DNA of 64,000 nt, taken from positions 19,869 to 83,868 of the forward strand of contig CALGLU010000042.1 in assembly GCA_937959275.1 (NCBI GenBank), given 5' to 3'. A program made the translations under genes and the position numbers. This document shows positions 1 through 9,537 of the stretch, in pieces; positions within the stretch are counted from its first letter, which is position 1, and each line of letters begins with the position of its first letter. Origin of the DNA: an uncultured Saprospiraceae bacterium (GTDB lineage Bacteria > Bacteroidota > Bacteroidia > Chitinophagales > Saprospiraceae). Under the pieces are notes generated by a model. The model saw nothing but the letters and a program-made list of their open reading frames with translations. It had not been told where the DNA came from and ran no database searches.

Positions 1-383
1 ACAAAAGCCTTGCAGCTGTTGCTATTGAATGATACATTCGTCTGATTATTAAAAAGAGGTTCTTGTCAATTCGAATTTAATCTTCAATTTTAATACAAAC
101 CTTTATATAGTCCATCAGTAGTATGTGTAACAAATTGCACAAAAGGCATTTAATTTCAATATGCTAGACTCGCCCTATGATCCCTAAATGGATAGCAGCG
201 CGGATATCCTTTAGGAATTTAAGGCGCGTGGCAGCAAATTTGATTGTAAGCAAATGCAATTTTTTAAACATATCCATCGGTACAATAAAAATCGAATTAT
301 TCGAATTTAATTATCTTACGCCTACCCTTTCAATTGATCATTTGAAATTGAAATAAATTTGAATGTAACTTAAACTGCCAAGT
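1..383. other. Intergenic leader region, no gene seen
   Basis: AT-rich sequence with no convincing coding frame. It is the upstream region of the FISUMP-domain gene and carries a candidate promoter at 328-361. The short string ATTCGAATTTAAT occurs at about 70 and again at about 299, a minor direct repeat of unknown meaning. Confidence 0.5.
328..361 (+). promoter_or_regulatory. Candidate Bacteroidota-type promoter
   Basis: A -7 element TAAATTTG at 354-361 matches the Bacteroidota consensus TAnnTTTG. A TTTC at 328-331 lies 22 bases upstream, where a TTTG -33 box is expected. The start codon follows 22 bases downstream. The -33 box is one base off consensus, so this is a prediction. Confidence 0.4.
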
Positions 384-1376
384 ATGATGAATCTACTCAA
401 AAAGTCAATGACTTGTTTTGTCATGACAATCCTAACAACATTTTCTCTAATAAGCCAAAACCTAGACATCCAAGGCTCTGCCAAGATTTCGGAGATGGCA
501 GAAAATAACTCTGCTGACAGTGTTGTCGTGTATCTCCCTGACGGAACTCTTGGCAGACGAGATGTCGCCACCCTCTCTGAATTCCAAGTCTTACAGATTT
601 CAAATGACACATTGTTTTTGTCAAATGGAGGCTTTGTTAAACTACCTACTGATCAAGTGGATGATGCTGATGCTGACCCCTTTAACGAGATAGAGCTTCC
701 TGAAGGTGAAGCAGCGCATGGCCAAGTACTTACCACGTGTTACGGAAAACTCATCTGGACAGATGATGGAGCTTGTCCTCCGCTAGTTGATGGGGATGGC
801 AACGTCTACGCATCGGTCATTATCGGAAATCAAGAATGGCTAACAACTGATCTACGGACAACCTCTTGCATTGATGGTAATCCAATTGCCTTATTAGTAG
901 ACAATGCGTTGTGGACGGGTTTAAATACAGCTGCCTATTGTTGGTATAACAATGACTCTACTGCTCAATTGGCAGATGGCTACGGTGCTTTGTATAACTG
1001 GTATGCAGTCAATGAATGTAATCTGTGTCCGACAAACTATCATGTCCCCACAAGTGAAGATTGGACCCAACTCACAAATTTTTTAGGTGACTCGGCCGGA
1101 GACAAATTGAAAGAATCGGGTGATGCTCACTGGATTTCACCTAATGCCGCTGCTACAAACGAAAGTGGATTTACTGGATTGCCGGGTGGGAGTCGTGATG
1201 ACTTTACAGCGGCGTTCAGCAATCTAGGGATAGTTGGATTCTGGTGGACATCCAGTGAGTCAATTTTAAATACTTCCAATGCCTTGATACGCATCCTTAA
1301 TCCTAGCAGCAATGTCATTAGCATCGAAGAAGGTAAGAATAATGGCTATTCAGTTCGTTGTATTAGAGACAATTGA
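384..1376 (+). CDS. Secreted FISUMP-domain protein
   Basis: This 330-residue protein has an N-terminal signal peptide (basic start, hydrophobic stretch to about residue 24). Residues 25-110 resemble the linker found in many Bacteroidota surface proteins, with a DTLFLSNGG segment. Residues about 138-330 form a Fibrobacter succinogenes major paralogous (FISUMP) domain: GNQEWLTTDLRTT, GALYNWYAV, LCPTNYHVPTSEDW, an SGFTGLPGG segment, FWWTSSES and a terminal GYSVRCIRDN. FISUMP domains are common on secreted Bacteroidota proteins but their function is unknown. No sorting domain follows. It is monocistronic or weakly linked to the next gene, 32 bases downstream. Confidence 0.85.
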   Translation: MMNLLKKSMTCFVMTILTTFSLISQNLDIQGSAKISEMAENNSADSVVVYLPDGTLGRRDVATLSEFQVLQISNDTLFLSNGGFVKLPTDQVDDADADPFNEIELPEGEAAHGQVLTTCYGKLIWTDDGACPPLVDGDGNVYASVIIGNQEWLTTDLRTTSCIDGNPIALLVDNALWTGLNTAAYCWYNNDSTAQLADGYGALYNWYAVNECNLCPTNYHVPTSEDWTQLTNFLGDSAGDKLKESGDAHWISPNAAATNESGFTGLPGGSRDDFTAAFSNLGIVGFWWTSSESILNTSNALIRILNPSSNVISIEEGKNNGYSVRCIRDN

Positions 1377-1408
1377 TTACCAATTAAATTAAGGATAACA
1401 ACATAAAG

Positions 1409-1693
1409 ATGAGCGAAGAAAAAATATTAACCCTCCATCCACAAGGAAAAAAGGGTGTAAACATTTTAAAACGCAGGTACGATGTGATAAAGGAATACAT
1501 TCTTCAAACCGTAAAGGAGTATACAGAAATTTCCTATTCAAAATTAGACGATATGGCGAATAGAGATTTAAGTAAAACATTTGATGGTAAGGTAAGCTGG
1601 TATATCGTCTCTGTTAAATTAGACTTAGAAGCGAGAGGAATAATTGAGCGTATTCCAAAGACTAGTCCACATAAAATTAGGCTCAAAGAATAA
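1409..1693 (+). CDS. Small conserved protein, DUF6958-like
   Basis: This 94-residue soluble protein has no signal peptide or membrane segment. It begins MSEEKILTLHPQGKKGVNI and ends RGIIERIPKTSPHKIRLKE. The sequence recalls a small conserved bacterial family (DUF6958, from memory). The middle (YDVIKEYILQ...DGKVSWYIVSVKLDLEARGIIER) reads like a winged-helix fold, so nucleic acid binding is conceivable but not shown. It lies 32 bases after the FISUMP gene on the same strand and may be co-transcribed. Function is unknown. Confidence 0.7.
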   Translation: MSEEKILTLHPQGKKGVNILKRRYDVIKEYILQTVKEYTEISYSKLDDMANRDLSKTFDGKVSWYIVSVKLDLEARGIIERIPKTSPHKIRLKE

Positions 1694-1848
1694 GAATTTA
1701 TCTAAGTTAATAAAAAACCTCTAAACTGTTTTGACTTAAATCATGTTTACATCTTCTATCACTCATAATTTATTATTTGTGTTAGCTTGTTGGCGAATGC
1801 ATTGCCTTTAATTGTGTAAAGGAATTAATATAACAAATTGAGTAGTCA

Positions 1849-3012
1849 GTGAAAGAATTTTCATTAGGTATATCGGCATTACTATTTACTTGGCTACTAT
1901 CTGGTTGTGTTAGTTATAAAGCACAATATACAGGCGATTGGAAGCGACTTAAATCAACTGAGGAATCATATTTCACCATTTATCTTATTGGTGATGCAGG
2001 TAACGCACCTATGGACAGTAGCACTAAAGTGTTTGACCATCTCAAAAGAGAGTTAGATCAAGAGAAGGTCAATTCCGCTATCATTTGGTTAGGCGATAAT
2101 ATCTATCCAGTAGGTCTTGCACCAGTGCAAAGCATATATCGCCCCTTAGGCGAGCATAGGCTTAGTGCCCAACTTAATACAATGTCTGATTTTCAAGGTT
2201 ATAAATTTTTTGTGCCTGGTAATCACGATTGGTACACGTATGGACGAATCGGATTGAGACGGCAAGAACTGCTTGTGGATTCCTTTTTACGACAAACTCC
2301 CAATCCAAACCTTCAACATAACTTCTTTATTCCAGATAAAGGTTGTGGTGATCCGCAGATTGTAGATTTAGCTAAGGGCATCAGCCTACTTCTCATGGAC
2401 TCCCATTGGTTTTTAAATGAACAAGCTAGAACTGGTGACCAAGACATATGCACCGTACAAACACCAAAACAATATATAGATAAACTCCGATCTGAAATCT
2501 TAAATCAGAAAGATCGATCTCTCATTGTAGCTTCTCATCATCCACCTTATACATATTCACATCACGGCGGAAAATTTCCATTAAAGGATGATATATTCCC
2601 CTTGACACAAGTTGTCGATTGGTTATATCTACCATTTCCTGCAGCTGGGTATTTCGTAAACAGAATGCGTCTCAGAATTTCAGAGCAAGATGTTTATCAT
2701 CCATTATACAAAGCATATAAGTCAAATCTAATCGAGGCTCTTGAAGAAAAAGGAAGAAGCATCATAGCTTCCGGTCATGAGCACACACTCCAATTTATAG
2801 AAAATCAAAATCAATATTTTATAGTGAGTGGTGCCGGAACGAAACATAATAAAGTAGGCATGGGAAAAGGTTCAACATTTGCCATTGGTGAAAAAGGTTA
2901 TGTAAAAATAATCTTTCAAAATCCAAAAGAAGCACTTGTTCAGTTCATTGTTCCAGGACACTTTAAAGAGTACAATCATGTTGCCTATGAGAAAATGATA
3001 GAGTTGAAATAA
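1849..3012 (+). CDS. Calcineurin-like metallophosphoesterase lipoprotein
   Basis: This 387-residue protein starts at GTG and has a lipoprotein signal with lipobox LSGC at Cys20. It carries the full metallophosphoesterase metal-ligand set: GDA at Asp49, GDN at Asp83, GNHDW at Asn125/His126, SHHP at 230-231 and GHEH at 310-312. The spacing matches purple-acid-phosphatase-like enzymes that hydrolyse phosphomonoesters or diesters with two metal ions. The lipobox implies anchoring in the periplasm or at the outer membrane. Substrate is unknown. The gene stands alone, with a repeat copy downstream. Confidence 0.88.
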   Translation: MKEFSLGISALLFTWLLSGCVSYKAQYTGDWKRLKSTEESYFTIYLIGDAGNAPMDSSTKVFDHLKRELDQEKVNSAIIWLGDNIYPVGLAPVQSIYRPLGEHRLSAQLNTMSDFQGYKFFVPGNHDWYTYGRIGLRRQELLVDSFLRQTPNPNLQHNFFIPDKGCGDPQIVDLAKGISLLLMDSHWFLNEQARTGDQDICTVQTPKQYIDKLRSEILNQKDRSLIVASHHPPYTYSHHGGKFPLKDDIFPLTQVVDWLYLPFPAAGYFVNRMRLRISEQDVYHPLYKAYKSNLIEALEEKGRSIIASGHEHTLQFIENQNQYFIVSGAGTKHNKVGMGKGSTFAIGEKGYVKIIFQNPKEALVQFIVPGHFKEYNHVAYEKMIELK

Positions 3013-3077
3013 TTTGCAAACAGTAGTGTCTCAAGCACTAAATAAATGGCTGTATGAAAGCAGTTATTTTTCGTCTA

Positions 3078-3160
3078 CTCAAGGCACAGGTTCGCTTTGA
3101 TAGACCTAGCTATCAAGGCCGGTTCTGTAACGCAGAGAAGGCGGAAAAGAACAATTTAAT
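3078..3160 (+). repeat. Partial copy of dispersed MITE-like repeat family A
   Basis: The block from CAAGGCACAGGTTCG to TGTAACGCAGAG resembles the core of the longer copies at 27894-28056 and 34411-34572. It is closest to the inverted copy at 32988-33032, sharing an AGGTTCG...TGATAG...CCTAGCTAT string. It lies between two convergent genes. The surrounding 3013-3336 holds no gene. Confidence 0.55.
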
Positions 3161-3336
3161 ATGGCTGTATATTTAGTTCTTGAGGCACTAGGATATATGG
3201 CATCGACAAGTCATAAAACCAAATGCCTTAGTACTATGAACAAGTATTATTATTGCTGAGATAAAACATGCCTCACCTTCTAACATGGTTGCAATACATG
3301 TAACAATGGGTCCACAGTGTTCAAACAACTCCTACA

Positions 3337-5016
3337 TTATTTTATAAAATTGAGTTGATTTATTTTATAATCATTGATTGATTTTTCGCTACCATTAGGT
3401 AAGCTAAGTACAATGGAATTAATATCTGCATTTAGACCGAGACCAAACGTCAATGTCGCTGTCTGATCGCTGACGAGTCCTTCTCCGATGACGTATGCAT
3501 CTGAGAGAATGCTCCCATCTTTTCTGGTAATCGTCACTCTTGCACCAGCATACATTGCTGTTTCTGGAAATCTAAATGACATATAATTTGCATCTCCACC
3601 TTTATTAATATACGCCTCAGACTTACCAGCTATATTTGTGAAAATTAGATCTGGATATCCGTCTTGGTTAAAATCACTAGTCAGTGGCGTAATGCCGTAG
3701 TTTTTATTAATCACATTGGCTTGATCCTCCACTGCCGCAAAAGTACCATTGGGTCTTTGCAATAAAAATCGACCAGGAAGCTTGAATAATTTGTGTGGTG
3801 GAAAGGCTACGTAATTTTCAGAAACAACTAAATCTTGTCTACCATCTAGATTAAAGTCTTCAAAAACAGCTCCCCAAGAAAATTCAAAATCAGCAACTTT
3901 AGTTTCCTTAGCTGCTTCAGTCAATTTAAAATCACCTTCATTTTTAAACAAAAGCCAATCACTTATAAACTCATCCTCTTCAGCAAGATCACCTCTAGCC
4001 ATAAATGCAGGAACTGAGGTGCCAGTATTTGAAAAGAAGAAATCAATATTCCCATCATTATTATAATCCCCCACAGCTATTCCCATAGGATATGCAAATT
4101 TTCCAGTTGTCGGATTGGACTTTTTTGTAAAAGACGAGCCGCCCTCATTTTTATATGTTCTCACTTCACCAGTATCATGAGCCACTACAAGATCTAAGAA
4201 CCCATCATTATCAATATCTACTAAGACAGCGCAAAAGGTATTATGAACATAATTTAATCCATACTCCGCAGTCTTGTCTGTGAATGTATTGTCTCCATTA
4301 TTGACCATCAATAAACTACTACCTCCATAATTAAAATCCTTAAAGATCGTTTGGCCTTCCATTTTATCCACCTTAATATAGGCACTCACAAACATGTCTG
4401 CATCACCATCATGATCTATATCTCCTAGAGTGATCGAAGCAGCTACTGATTTCTCATTGAGTGGAACTACTATCTCAGATACATCAAAACCAGAACCAGT
4501 ATTCTTATACCATAGTACACCATAGTCACCAGTAAGAATAAGATCGTTGTTCCCATCTGCATCAAGGTCAAAAGATACAGCGCCAAATGTGCTTGTGTTT
4601 TCAGGTTTAGCTGGAAGCGAAAAAGAAGAGCTTGTAAAACCACCATCTTTATACTTAAGAAGAGCATCTTGTTGAGTAACGCCACCTGCTAGAAATAATT
4701 CATCAACGCCATCATTATCTACATCAATCATAGCAGAACCAATGATAGGCAAGGATTTTTCATTGTCAAACTCGTTATTCCAATTCAGTTTAACTTTACT
4801 AAACACTGGTATTTCAGATTTAGGTACAGAATAATCACACCCCGCAAAGTCCCGACCAAAAGTATCATCTGGCACATCATCTACGGCACAAGCCCCACTA
4901 AACCGACCCCATTCGGTCTCAGGATATGGATTTTTAGTATCCGATTTGAAAAAGAAGAGTATAGTCATAATAGCTACAATTAATATTGCAAGAAGTGCTA
5001 AAAGTATTTTTTTCAT
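3337..5016 (-). CDS. FG-GAP repeat protein with ASPIC/UnbV C-terminus
   Basis: This 559-residue exported protein has an N-terminal hydrophobic signal or anchor (residues 4-24). Seven or so calcium-binding FG-GAP/VCBS repeats follow, visible as DVDNDGVDELF, DLDADGNNDLI, DIDHDGDADMF, DIDNDGFLDLV, DYNNDGNIDFF, DFNLDGRQDLV and DFNQDGYPDLI. The C-terminus (GARVTITRKDGS...LTFGLG...SIVLSLPNGSEK) is an ASPIC/UnbV domain, as in CRTAC1-like proteins. These form seven-bladed propellers, and cellular roles in Bacteroidota are unknown. Its start overlaps the stop of the upstream membrane protein gene by 4 bases, so the two are probably translated together. Confidence 0.87.
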   Translation of the reverse strand: MKKILLALLAILIVAIMTILFFFKSDTKNPYPETEWGRFSGACAVDDVPDDTFGRDFAGCDYSVPKSEIPVFSKVKLNWNNEFDNEKSLPIIGSAMIDVDNDGVDELFLAGGVTQQDALLKYKDGGFTSSSFSLPAKPENTSTFGAVSFDLDADGNNDLILTGDYGVLWYKNTGSGFDVSEIVVPLNEKSVAASITLGDIDHDGDADMFVSAYIKVDKMEGQTIFKDFNYGGSSLLMVNNGDNTFTDKTAEYGLNYVHNTFCAVLVDIDNDGFLDLVVAHDTGEVRTYKNEGGSSFTKKSNPTTGKFAYPMGIAVGDYNNDGNIDFFFSNTGTSVPAFMARGDLAEEDEFISDWLLFKNEGDFKLTEAAKETKVADFEFSWGAVFEDFNLDGRQDLVVSENYVAFPPHKLFKLPGRFLLQRPNGTFAAVEDQANVINKNYGITPLTSDFNQDGYPDLIFTNIAGKSEAYINKGGDANYMSFRFPETAMYAGARVTITRKDGSILSDAYVIGEGLVSDQTATLTFGLGLNADINSIVLSLPNGSEKSINDYKINQLNFIK

Positions 5017-5657
5017 CTTGTAGATAGTTTATTTAATTGACTTAGAATTAATCCAAAAAAAATAAAATGTGTCACATTCATCGCTATAGGTGCAATATGG
5101 TTACCTAAAGGTTTAAACCAAACTAAGCTTGAAATAACAATTGCTAAAAGTATAATAGGATTAAAGATTGCTAACCACTTAGGCAGACCTTGTTTATTCT
5201 TGAGTATCAGCGTGACATAAAGAACAGATACCACTACCACAGTTAGACGTAGTACCCAAACCAAAATCTGATAATGATCTTCATATGATTGAAAATAATA
5301 ATCATAGTCAGGAGTCCCCTTACTTCTCTGTAAAACAAATGCTGCAAAATACCTAGACGACACCCAAAGTCCACCTATGGAAAATGATAATACACCGGCA
5401 ATAAATAATAATCTTGCTAATAAAGGACTTGTTTTCTTAAAGATATTTTTTAACCCATAATATCCAGCAAAATATAAAGGCGCACCAAACACGACCAGAA
5501 AATGCCCCTTGGATGCCCTGTCTAACGGTACAGATTCTAGCATAGAGATCTCTCCACCTGGGCCTGCTGGCAAGAAATGTAAAAGATACTCCCCTACCCC
5601 AACAATGATACTCGCTAAAATGCCGATTAATAGCAATTGCTTATTGGACAAGTTCAT
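5013..5657 (-). CDS. Six-helix membrane protein of unknown function
   Basis: This 214-residue integral membrane protein has about six hydrophobic segments (residues 8-27, 52-70, 79-101, 133-153, 161-181, 189-208). An acidic or polar loop (PDYDYYFQSYEDHYQ) lies between helices 3 and 4. I do not recognise a characterised family. The 4-base overlap with the downstream FG-GAP gene suggests coupled expression, so it may help anchor or export that protein (inference only). Confidence 0.7.
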   Translation of the reverse strand: MNLSNKQLLLIGILASIIVGVGEYLLHFLPAGPGGEISMLESVPLDRASKGHFLVVFGAPLYFAGYYGLKNIFKKTSPLLARLLFIAGVLSFSIGGLWVSSRYFAAFVLQRSKGTPDYDYYFQSYEDHYQILVWVLRLTVVVVSVLYVTLILKNKQGLPKWLAIFNPIILLAIVISSLVWFKPLGNHIAPIAMNVTHFIFFGLILSQLNKLSTR

Positions 5658-5800
5658 ATTTACTTATTTCAAAAGATGGAAATTAATTTGTGAAATACCT
5701 TATTCTGAGCGTTTTCAAGCTGATGAAATTTTCATTTATGATCGTAAATCATTTTAGATTCTTACAAGTATAGAAAATTGGGATAGAGTTTTTTCATTGT

Positions 5801-6202
5801 TTAAATAAATAGTTTACCATGTCTCGTCTCAGCCATTTTCAACAAGACTAAAGCAGTACATAAGCCTAGGCTAATATAACACATAGGTGTGCCACTAGGT
5901 GTCCTCGGACAGACCACTCTACCTGAAAGTTCTGAAATCGTACCTGATAGGGCAAGCAAAAGTGGAAAAGCAAGAAAGACATAATAACAAAGTGCTCGCT
6001 TAAAAGTACCTTTTAAAAGATGAACCAATGCGACTAAGACAAATGAAATCAATACGAGATAGCAGGCAGGAACGCCAACAAATTTAGGACAAACATTTTT
6101 ATCGTTAAAGTCTGTTATAGACAAAGTCAGTGATCCATAAATAGAAAATAATAGGATCATAAGAATAACGAAGTAAACAATCTTGTAGCTGGTTTGACTC
6201 AT
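5801..6202 (-). CDS. Four-helix membrane protein with duplicated CPxxxGxPxCY motif
   Basis: This 133-residue protein is built from two similar halves. Each half is a helix, then a paired-cysteine segment (VCPKFVGVPACY with Cys38 and Cys47; VCPRTPSGTPMCY with Cys98 and Cys108), then a second helix. The duplicated cysteines at a membrane boundary suggest disulfide or thiol-redox chemistry or metal binding, but no such function is established. It lies on the same strand, 199 bases beyond the 3' end of the iron-sulfur/flavoprotein pair, and may share its transcript. Confidence 0.65.
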   Translation of the reverse strand: MSQTSYKIVYFVILMILLFSIYGSLTLSITDFNDKNVCPKFVGVPACYLVLISFVLVALVHLLKGTFKRALCYYVFLAFPLLLALSGTISELSGRVVCPRTPSGTPMCYISLGLCTALVLLKMAETRHGKLFI

Positions 6203-6401
6203 ATAACATAGATGTTAGTTAGCAATTCATCTTTAAACAGTGCTTTTATAATTGATTATTCTAAACATATAAATATCAATGACAAGATTGGGCTTGCAGG
6301 AGCAATGGTTAGTTTTTTTACTTATCTTCGCCTGGAAAGTGAGGCAACTCAACGAATTTAAATAAAACGTTACTTTTTTTTCAACATCGAATTATCGCTT
6401 A

Positions 6402-8189
6402 TTAATCCATTAATGTCACTTGGTCTGCAGTAATATGTAATGTCCGCAATGCATCGGTCCGTTGTCCAACATCAGCACTTGCATTTTCTAATCTCAATAC
6501 ACCCCTTGGACAAACTGCGGCACAGACACCACAACCGACACAACTGCTACGCACAATGTCTTGACCCTTTTGCGCATAAGATCTGACATCAATCCCCATC
6601 TCACAGTAGGTGCTACAATTTCCACAGGAGATACATTGCCCCCCATTCGTCGTGATTCTAAATCGACTTTTAAATTTTTGTACCAGACCAAGATAGGCAG
6701 CTAGTGGACATCCAAAGCGACACCACATTCGGTTACCCATCAAAGGATAAAATCCTGTACCCACAACTCCAGAAAATCCAGCACCAATTAAAAAGCCATA
6801 CCAATCCTTTACATTGTCACTATTGAGCCCAATGATGGTACTGTTTCCAGTAAAATAATGAGATAGAACCAAGGTTGTCATAATAATCGCTGCCGCAAAG
6901 ACACCATGTATGATATAGCGCTCATACTTCCAAGCTCGCATGCTCTTATCTGATAGCTGTCTGAATGGATCACCCATAGTCTCTGCAAGCCCACCGCAAC
7001 CACAGACCCAACTACAGTACCATCGTTTACCAAAAAAATATGTAATGACCGGTACGCCGATAAGAAACAGCGCGATTCCCCAGACCAACATAAAAATACC
7101 TAGCCCACCACTGCTTATCAGATTTTCTAAATTATACTTAAAGAAAAAATCATAATCGAGCGGCCACATATTTTTAAAATCAAAATACGGCTTATCTAAT
7201 CTGATTAAAATCTCTGGAATCAAAAAAGCAATGGCCGTCTGAAAAAACATAACCGACATCGTCCGAATCTTCTGATATTTATTGTGTTGATATTTGGTCA
7301 TCATTCTGATACCCATCACGATGACAATAATCGTATACATAAGACCATATAAAAACCAACGACTGGCTCCATTGCCGCTCAGCATTTCACTGATCGGGCT
7401 AACCATTGCGATCCAGTTATTAATATAAGCAGGAGCCCAGTATAGTAAAATATAGAAAGCAATTAAATAGGTGCCAGCAATGACGCCCAACCATCCTGTA
7501 TGCACAGGAGATGAATGTCGTTGTGGATTATTATCCTTAGAGTTATGCTTATAAAAAACGAGATACGAAATAAGGCCGGCGATAGCTACAGTAACAATCG
7601 GCCAAACTAGATTCTGCAAGTGGAAAAACCCATAAAGAACTACCCCAATAAAAGTAGCAATCAAAAACATAATTTTGACATTAAACTTCAATCCTCTGGT
7701 TAAAGAATTATGGTAAATACCGTTGTGTTTGATCCCTTCATGATTCGTGAACTTAGGTAGAATAAATAATAAACCTCCTATGGTGGCCAAACCAAAGGTT
7801 AGTAAAAAAAATAGCCATGGATTTTTTTGTACAGGACCATTAGCTGTACTCGCGACTAGCGAATCTACATACTCAGATACTTTCCAACTACCAAGTTTAA
7901 AATCCCACTCTGACACACCTTGTGGCAAACCTGCATCTGCTTGTGTCTCCAAGTCATCTGCCGCAGATTGAATCACCTTTTTAAGCTTTGAAATAAATGC
8001 TATGCTAGATAACTCTTCCCCTAGCAAACCCTTCGCTTGAGCAGCTTTTATTATGGCATCTGTATGATAACTATTATCTATGCCGATATTTGTCTCATTG
8101 AGTTGCTGCTTACCTATACCGAGCATTGCCGTAAAGATCAAAAGCGCAACTATAAATAAACCTAAACCTATATACTGAATTATCTTCAT
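6402..8189 (-). CDS. Polytopic membrane iron-sulfur protein (NapH/NosR-like)
   Basis: This 595-residue protein has an N-terminal anchor, a periplasmic or soluble region (30-120), about ten further hydrophobic segments and a C-terminal cytoplasmic ferredoxin domain. Cys392/396/398 (YCSWVCGCGG) and Cys490/494 (MWCRFGCP) are the paired cysteine motifs of the NapH/NosR/CcoG superfamily. Two 4Fe-4S motifs follow: Cys519/522/525/529 with a final EMG, and Cys550/553/556/560 with PRG. Such proteins carry electrons across or along the membrane. Only 4 bases separate it from the upstream flavoprotein gene, which makes that enzyme the likely electron donor. The acceptor is not in the window. Confidence 0.87.
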   Translation of the reverse strand: MKIIQYIGLGLFIVALLIFTAMLGIGKQQLNETNIGIDNSYHTDAIIKAAQAKGLLGEELSSIAFISKLKKVIQSAADDLETQADAGLPQGVSEWDFKLGSWKVSEYVDSLVASTANGPVQKNPWLFFLLTFGLATIGGLLFILPKFTNHEGIKHNGIYHNSLTRGLKFNVKIMFLIATFIGVVLYGFFHLQNLVWPIVTVAIAGLISYLVFYKHNSKDNNPQRHSSPVHTGWLGVIAGTYLIAFYILLYWAPAYINNWIAMVSPISEMLSGNGASRWFLYGLMYTIIVIVMGIRMMTKYQHNKYQKIRTMSVMFFQTAIAFLIPEILIRLDKPYFDFKNMWPLDYDFFFKYNLENLISSGGLGIFMLVWGIALFLIGVPVITYFFGKRWYCSWVCGCGGLAETMGDPFRQLSDKSMRAWKYERYIIHGVFAAAIIMTTLVLSHYFTGNSTIIGLNSDNVKDWYGFLIGAGFSGVVGTGFYPLMGNRMWCRFGCPLAAYLGLVQKFKSRFRITTNGGQCISCGNCSTYCEMGIDVRSYAQKGQDIVRSSCVGCGVCAAVCPRGVLRLENASADVGQRTDALRTLHITADQVTLMD

Positions 8190-8193
8190 GATT

Positions 8194-9537
8194 CTAGCTA
8201 TTTAAAAAAGAGAGGACTTTAGAAAGTCCACGTTTGGTTTTTAATGTAATATTTTTTCCTTCCGCCTGATTGTATATGTTGATGATTTCAGCATCATACT
8301 CTTTATAGAATTCAGGATCGAAGTTGGCCATGCCCAAGTTTTGCAACACTGTCTCTACATGGGTATTTTCAAGTATCCACTTCTCGCACACCTCATGACG
8401 ATACCGGATACCAAATAAATTAAACCCTTTAATGGTATAATCATCTTTGTGATAATTGATACGGATCGATTTTTCATTATCAGAATGCTTCCAAAATATT
8501 GTTTTGAGATGCTCTGGCAGTTTGGCTGGTACTTCACCATACACCTGATATTCAATATCTATGAACTTTGCACTATTGAACCATAAGCCTGGATCATAGG
8601 CAACTTGTTTGTCACAAATATTATAGGCTACGGTTTCGCCCATCATTCGGCCGGTATACCATATTGCTTCTATAGGTCTTCTACCGGAGACCACATCTTG
8701 TTGCTCTGCACAGTCGCCTATCGCGAATACGTCCTCTTGATTTGTTTGCAAGTATTTATTAACCTGAATGCCTCTGCCAATCTCCAGTCCTGACTCTTTG
8801 AGCCACCCAACATTAGGGCTGACACCTGCTGTAAGGCCCACATATCCACAAGAGATTTCTTCACCTGTTTCTTTGATGACGACAGATTTAGCAGCGCCAT
8901 GACTATCGCCTTTTATCTCTCCGAGGTTGACCCCTAATCTTAGGTCAATATGGTTTTTTAAAATATGTTCACTGATCATTTTTGATTCATCAGCAGGAAG
9001 TATATTATTCCAATAACTTTCCTCTCTAACGATCATCGTGACAGGGATGTCTCGTGCATGAAACATCTCAGCCATTTCAATGCCTATCAAACCACCACCT
9101 ACGATGACTGCTCTTTTTAGATCTTTACTGAAAGCCTCCATCTGTTCTAGATCTTGGTATGAATATAGACCTCCTACTCCCTTCAAATCCTGACCTGGCC
9201 ATCCAAACATGTTTGACTTCGATCCTAAGGCTAACACTAACTTGTCGTATTCAATTATCTTCCCGGATTCACATCTCAAGCTTTTAGCAGCGTAATCGAT
9301 GTCAGATATATGCTCTCTCATGAGATCAATACGATTCTTCTTCCAAAACCAATCCTCATAGGGTTTTGTATCCTCATACCTCATATGCCCCATATAGATA
9401 TACATGAGCGCAGTTCTACTAAAAAAATGATCTGTCTCTGAAGATACGACTGTAATCTTGTGGTCACTAAGCTTCCTCACCCACCTCGCAGCCGTTATTC
9501 CTGAGATCCCATTACCAATAATCACTACATGCTTCAT
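8194..9537 (-). CDS. FAD-dependent NAD(P)-linked oxidoreductase
   Basis: This 447-residue flavoprotein of the pyridine-nucleotide disulfide reductase superfamily has an FAD-binding motif at the N-terminus (IGNGISGITAARW), a second Rossmann motif (VGGGLIGIEMAEM, about residues 146-158) for NAD(P)H and an FAD-contacting VFAIGDCAE. No redox-active CxxxxC pair is visible, so it resembles ferredoxin or rubredoxin reductases or nitrite-reductase-type FAD modules more than disulfide reductases. It is the first gene of a two-gene unit with the membrane iron-sulfur protein. The simplest model is NAD(P)H oxidation with electrons passed to that partner. Confidence 0.87.
   Translation of the reverse strand: MKHVVIIGNGISGITAARWVRKLSDHKITVVSSETDHFFSRTALMYIYMGHMRYEDTKPYEDWFWKKNRIDLMREHISDIDYAAKSLRCESGKIIEYDKLVLALGSKSNMFGWPGQDLKGVGGLYSYQDLEQMEAFSKDLKRAVIVGGGLIGIEMAEMFHARDIPVTMIVREESYWNNILPADESKMISEHILKNHIDLRLGVNLGEIKGDSHGAAKSVVIKETGEEISCGYVGLTAGVSPNVGWLKESGLEIGRGIQVNKYLQTNQEDVFAIGDCAEQQDVVSGRRPIEAIWYTGRMMGETVAYNICDKQVAYDPGLWFNSAKFIDIEYQVYGEVPAKLPEHLKTIFWKHSDNEKSIRINYHKDDYTIKGFNLFGIRYRHEVCEKWILENTHVETVLQNLGMANFDPEFYKEYDAEIINIYNQAEGKNITLKTKRGLSKVLSFLNS

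Noticed and set aside
5509..5757. A plus-strand frame of 82 codons opposite the six-helix membrane protein start
   Set aside because: It is mostly antisense to a real gene and its sequence lacks any recognised domain.
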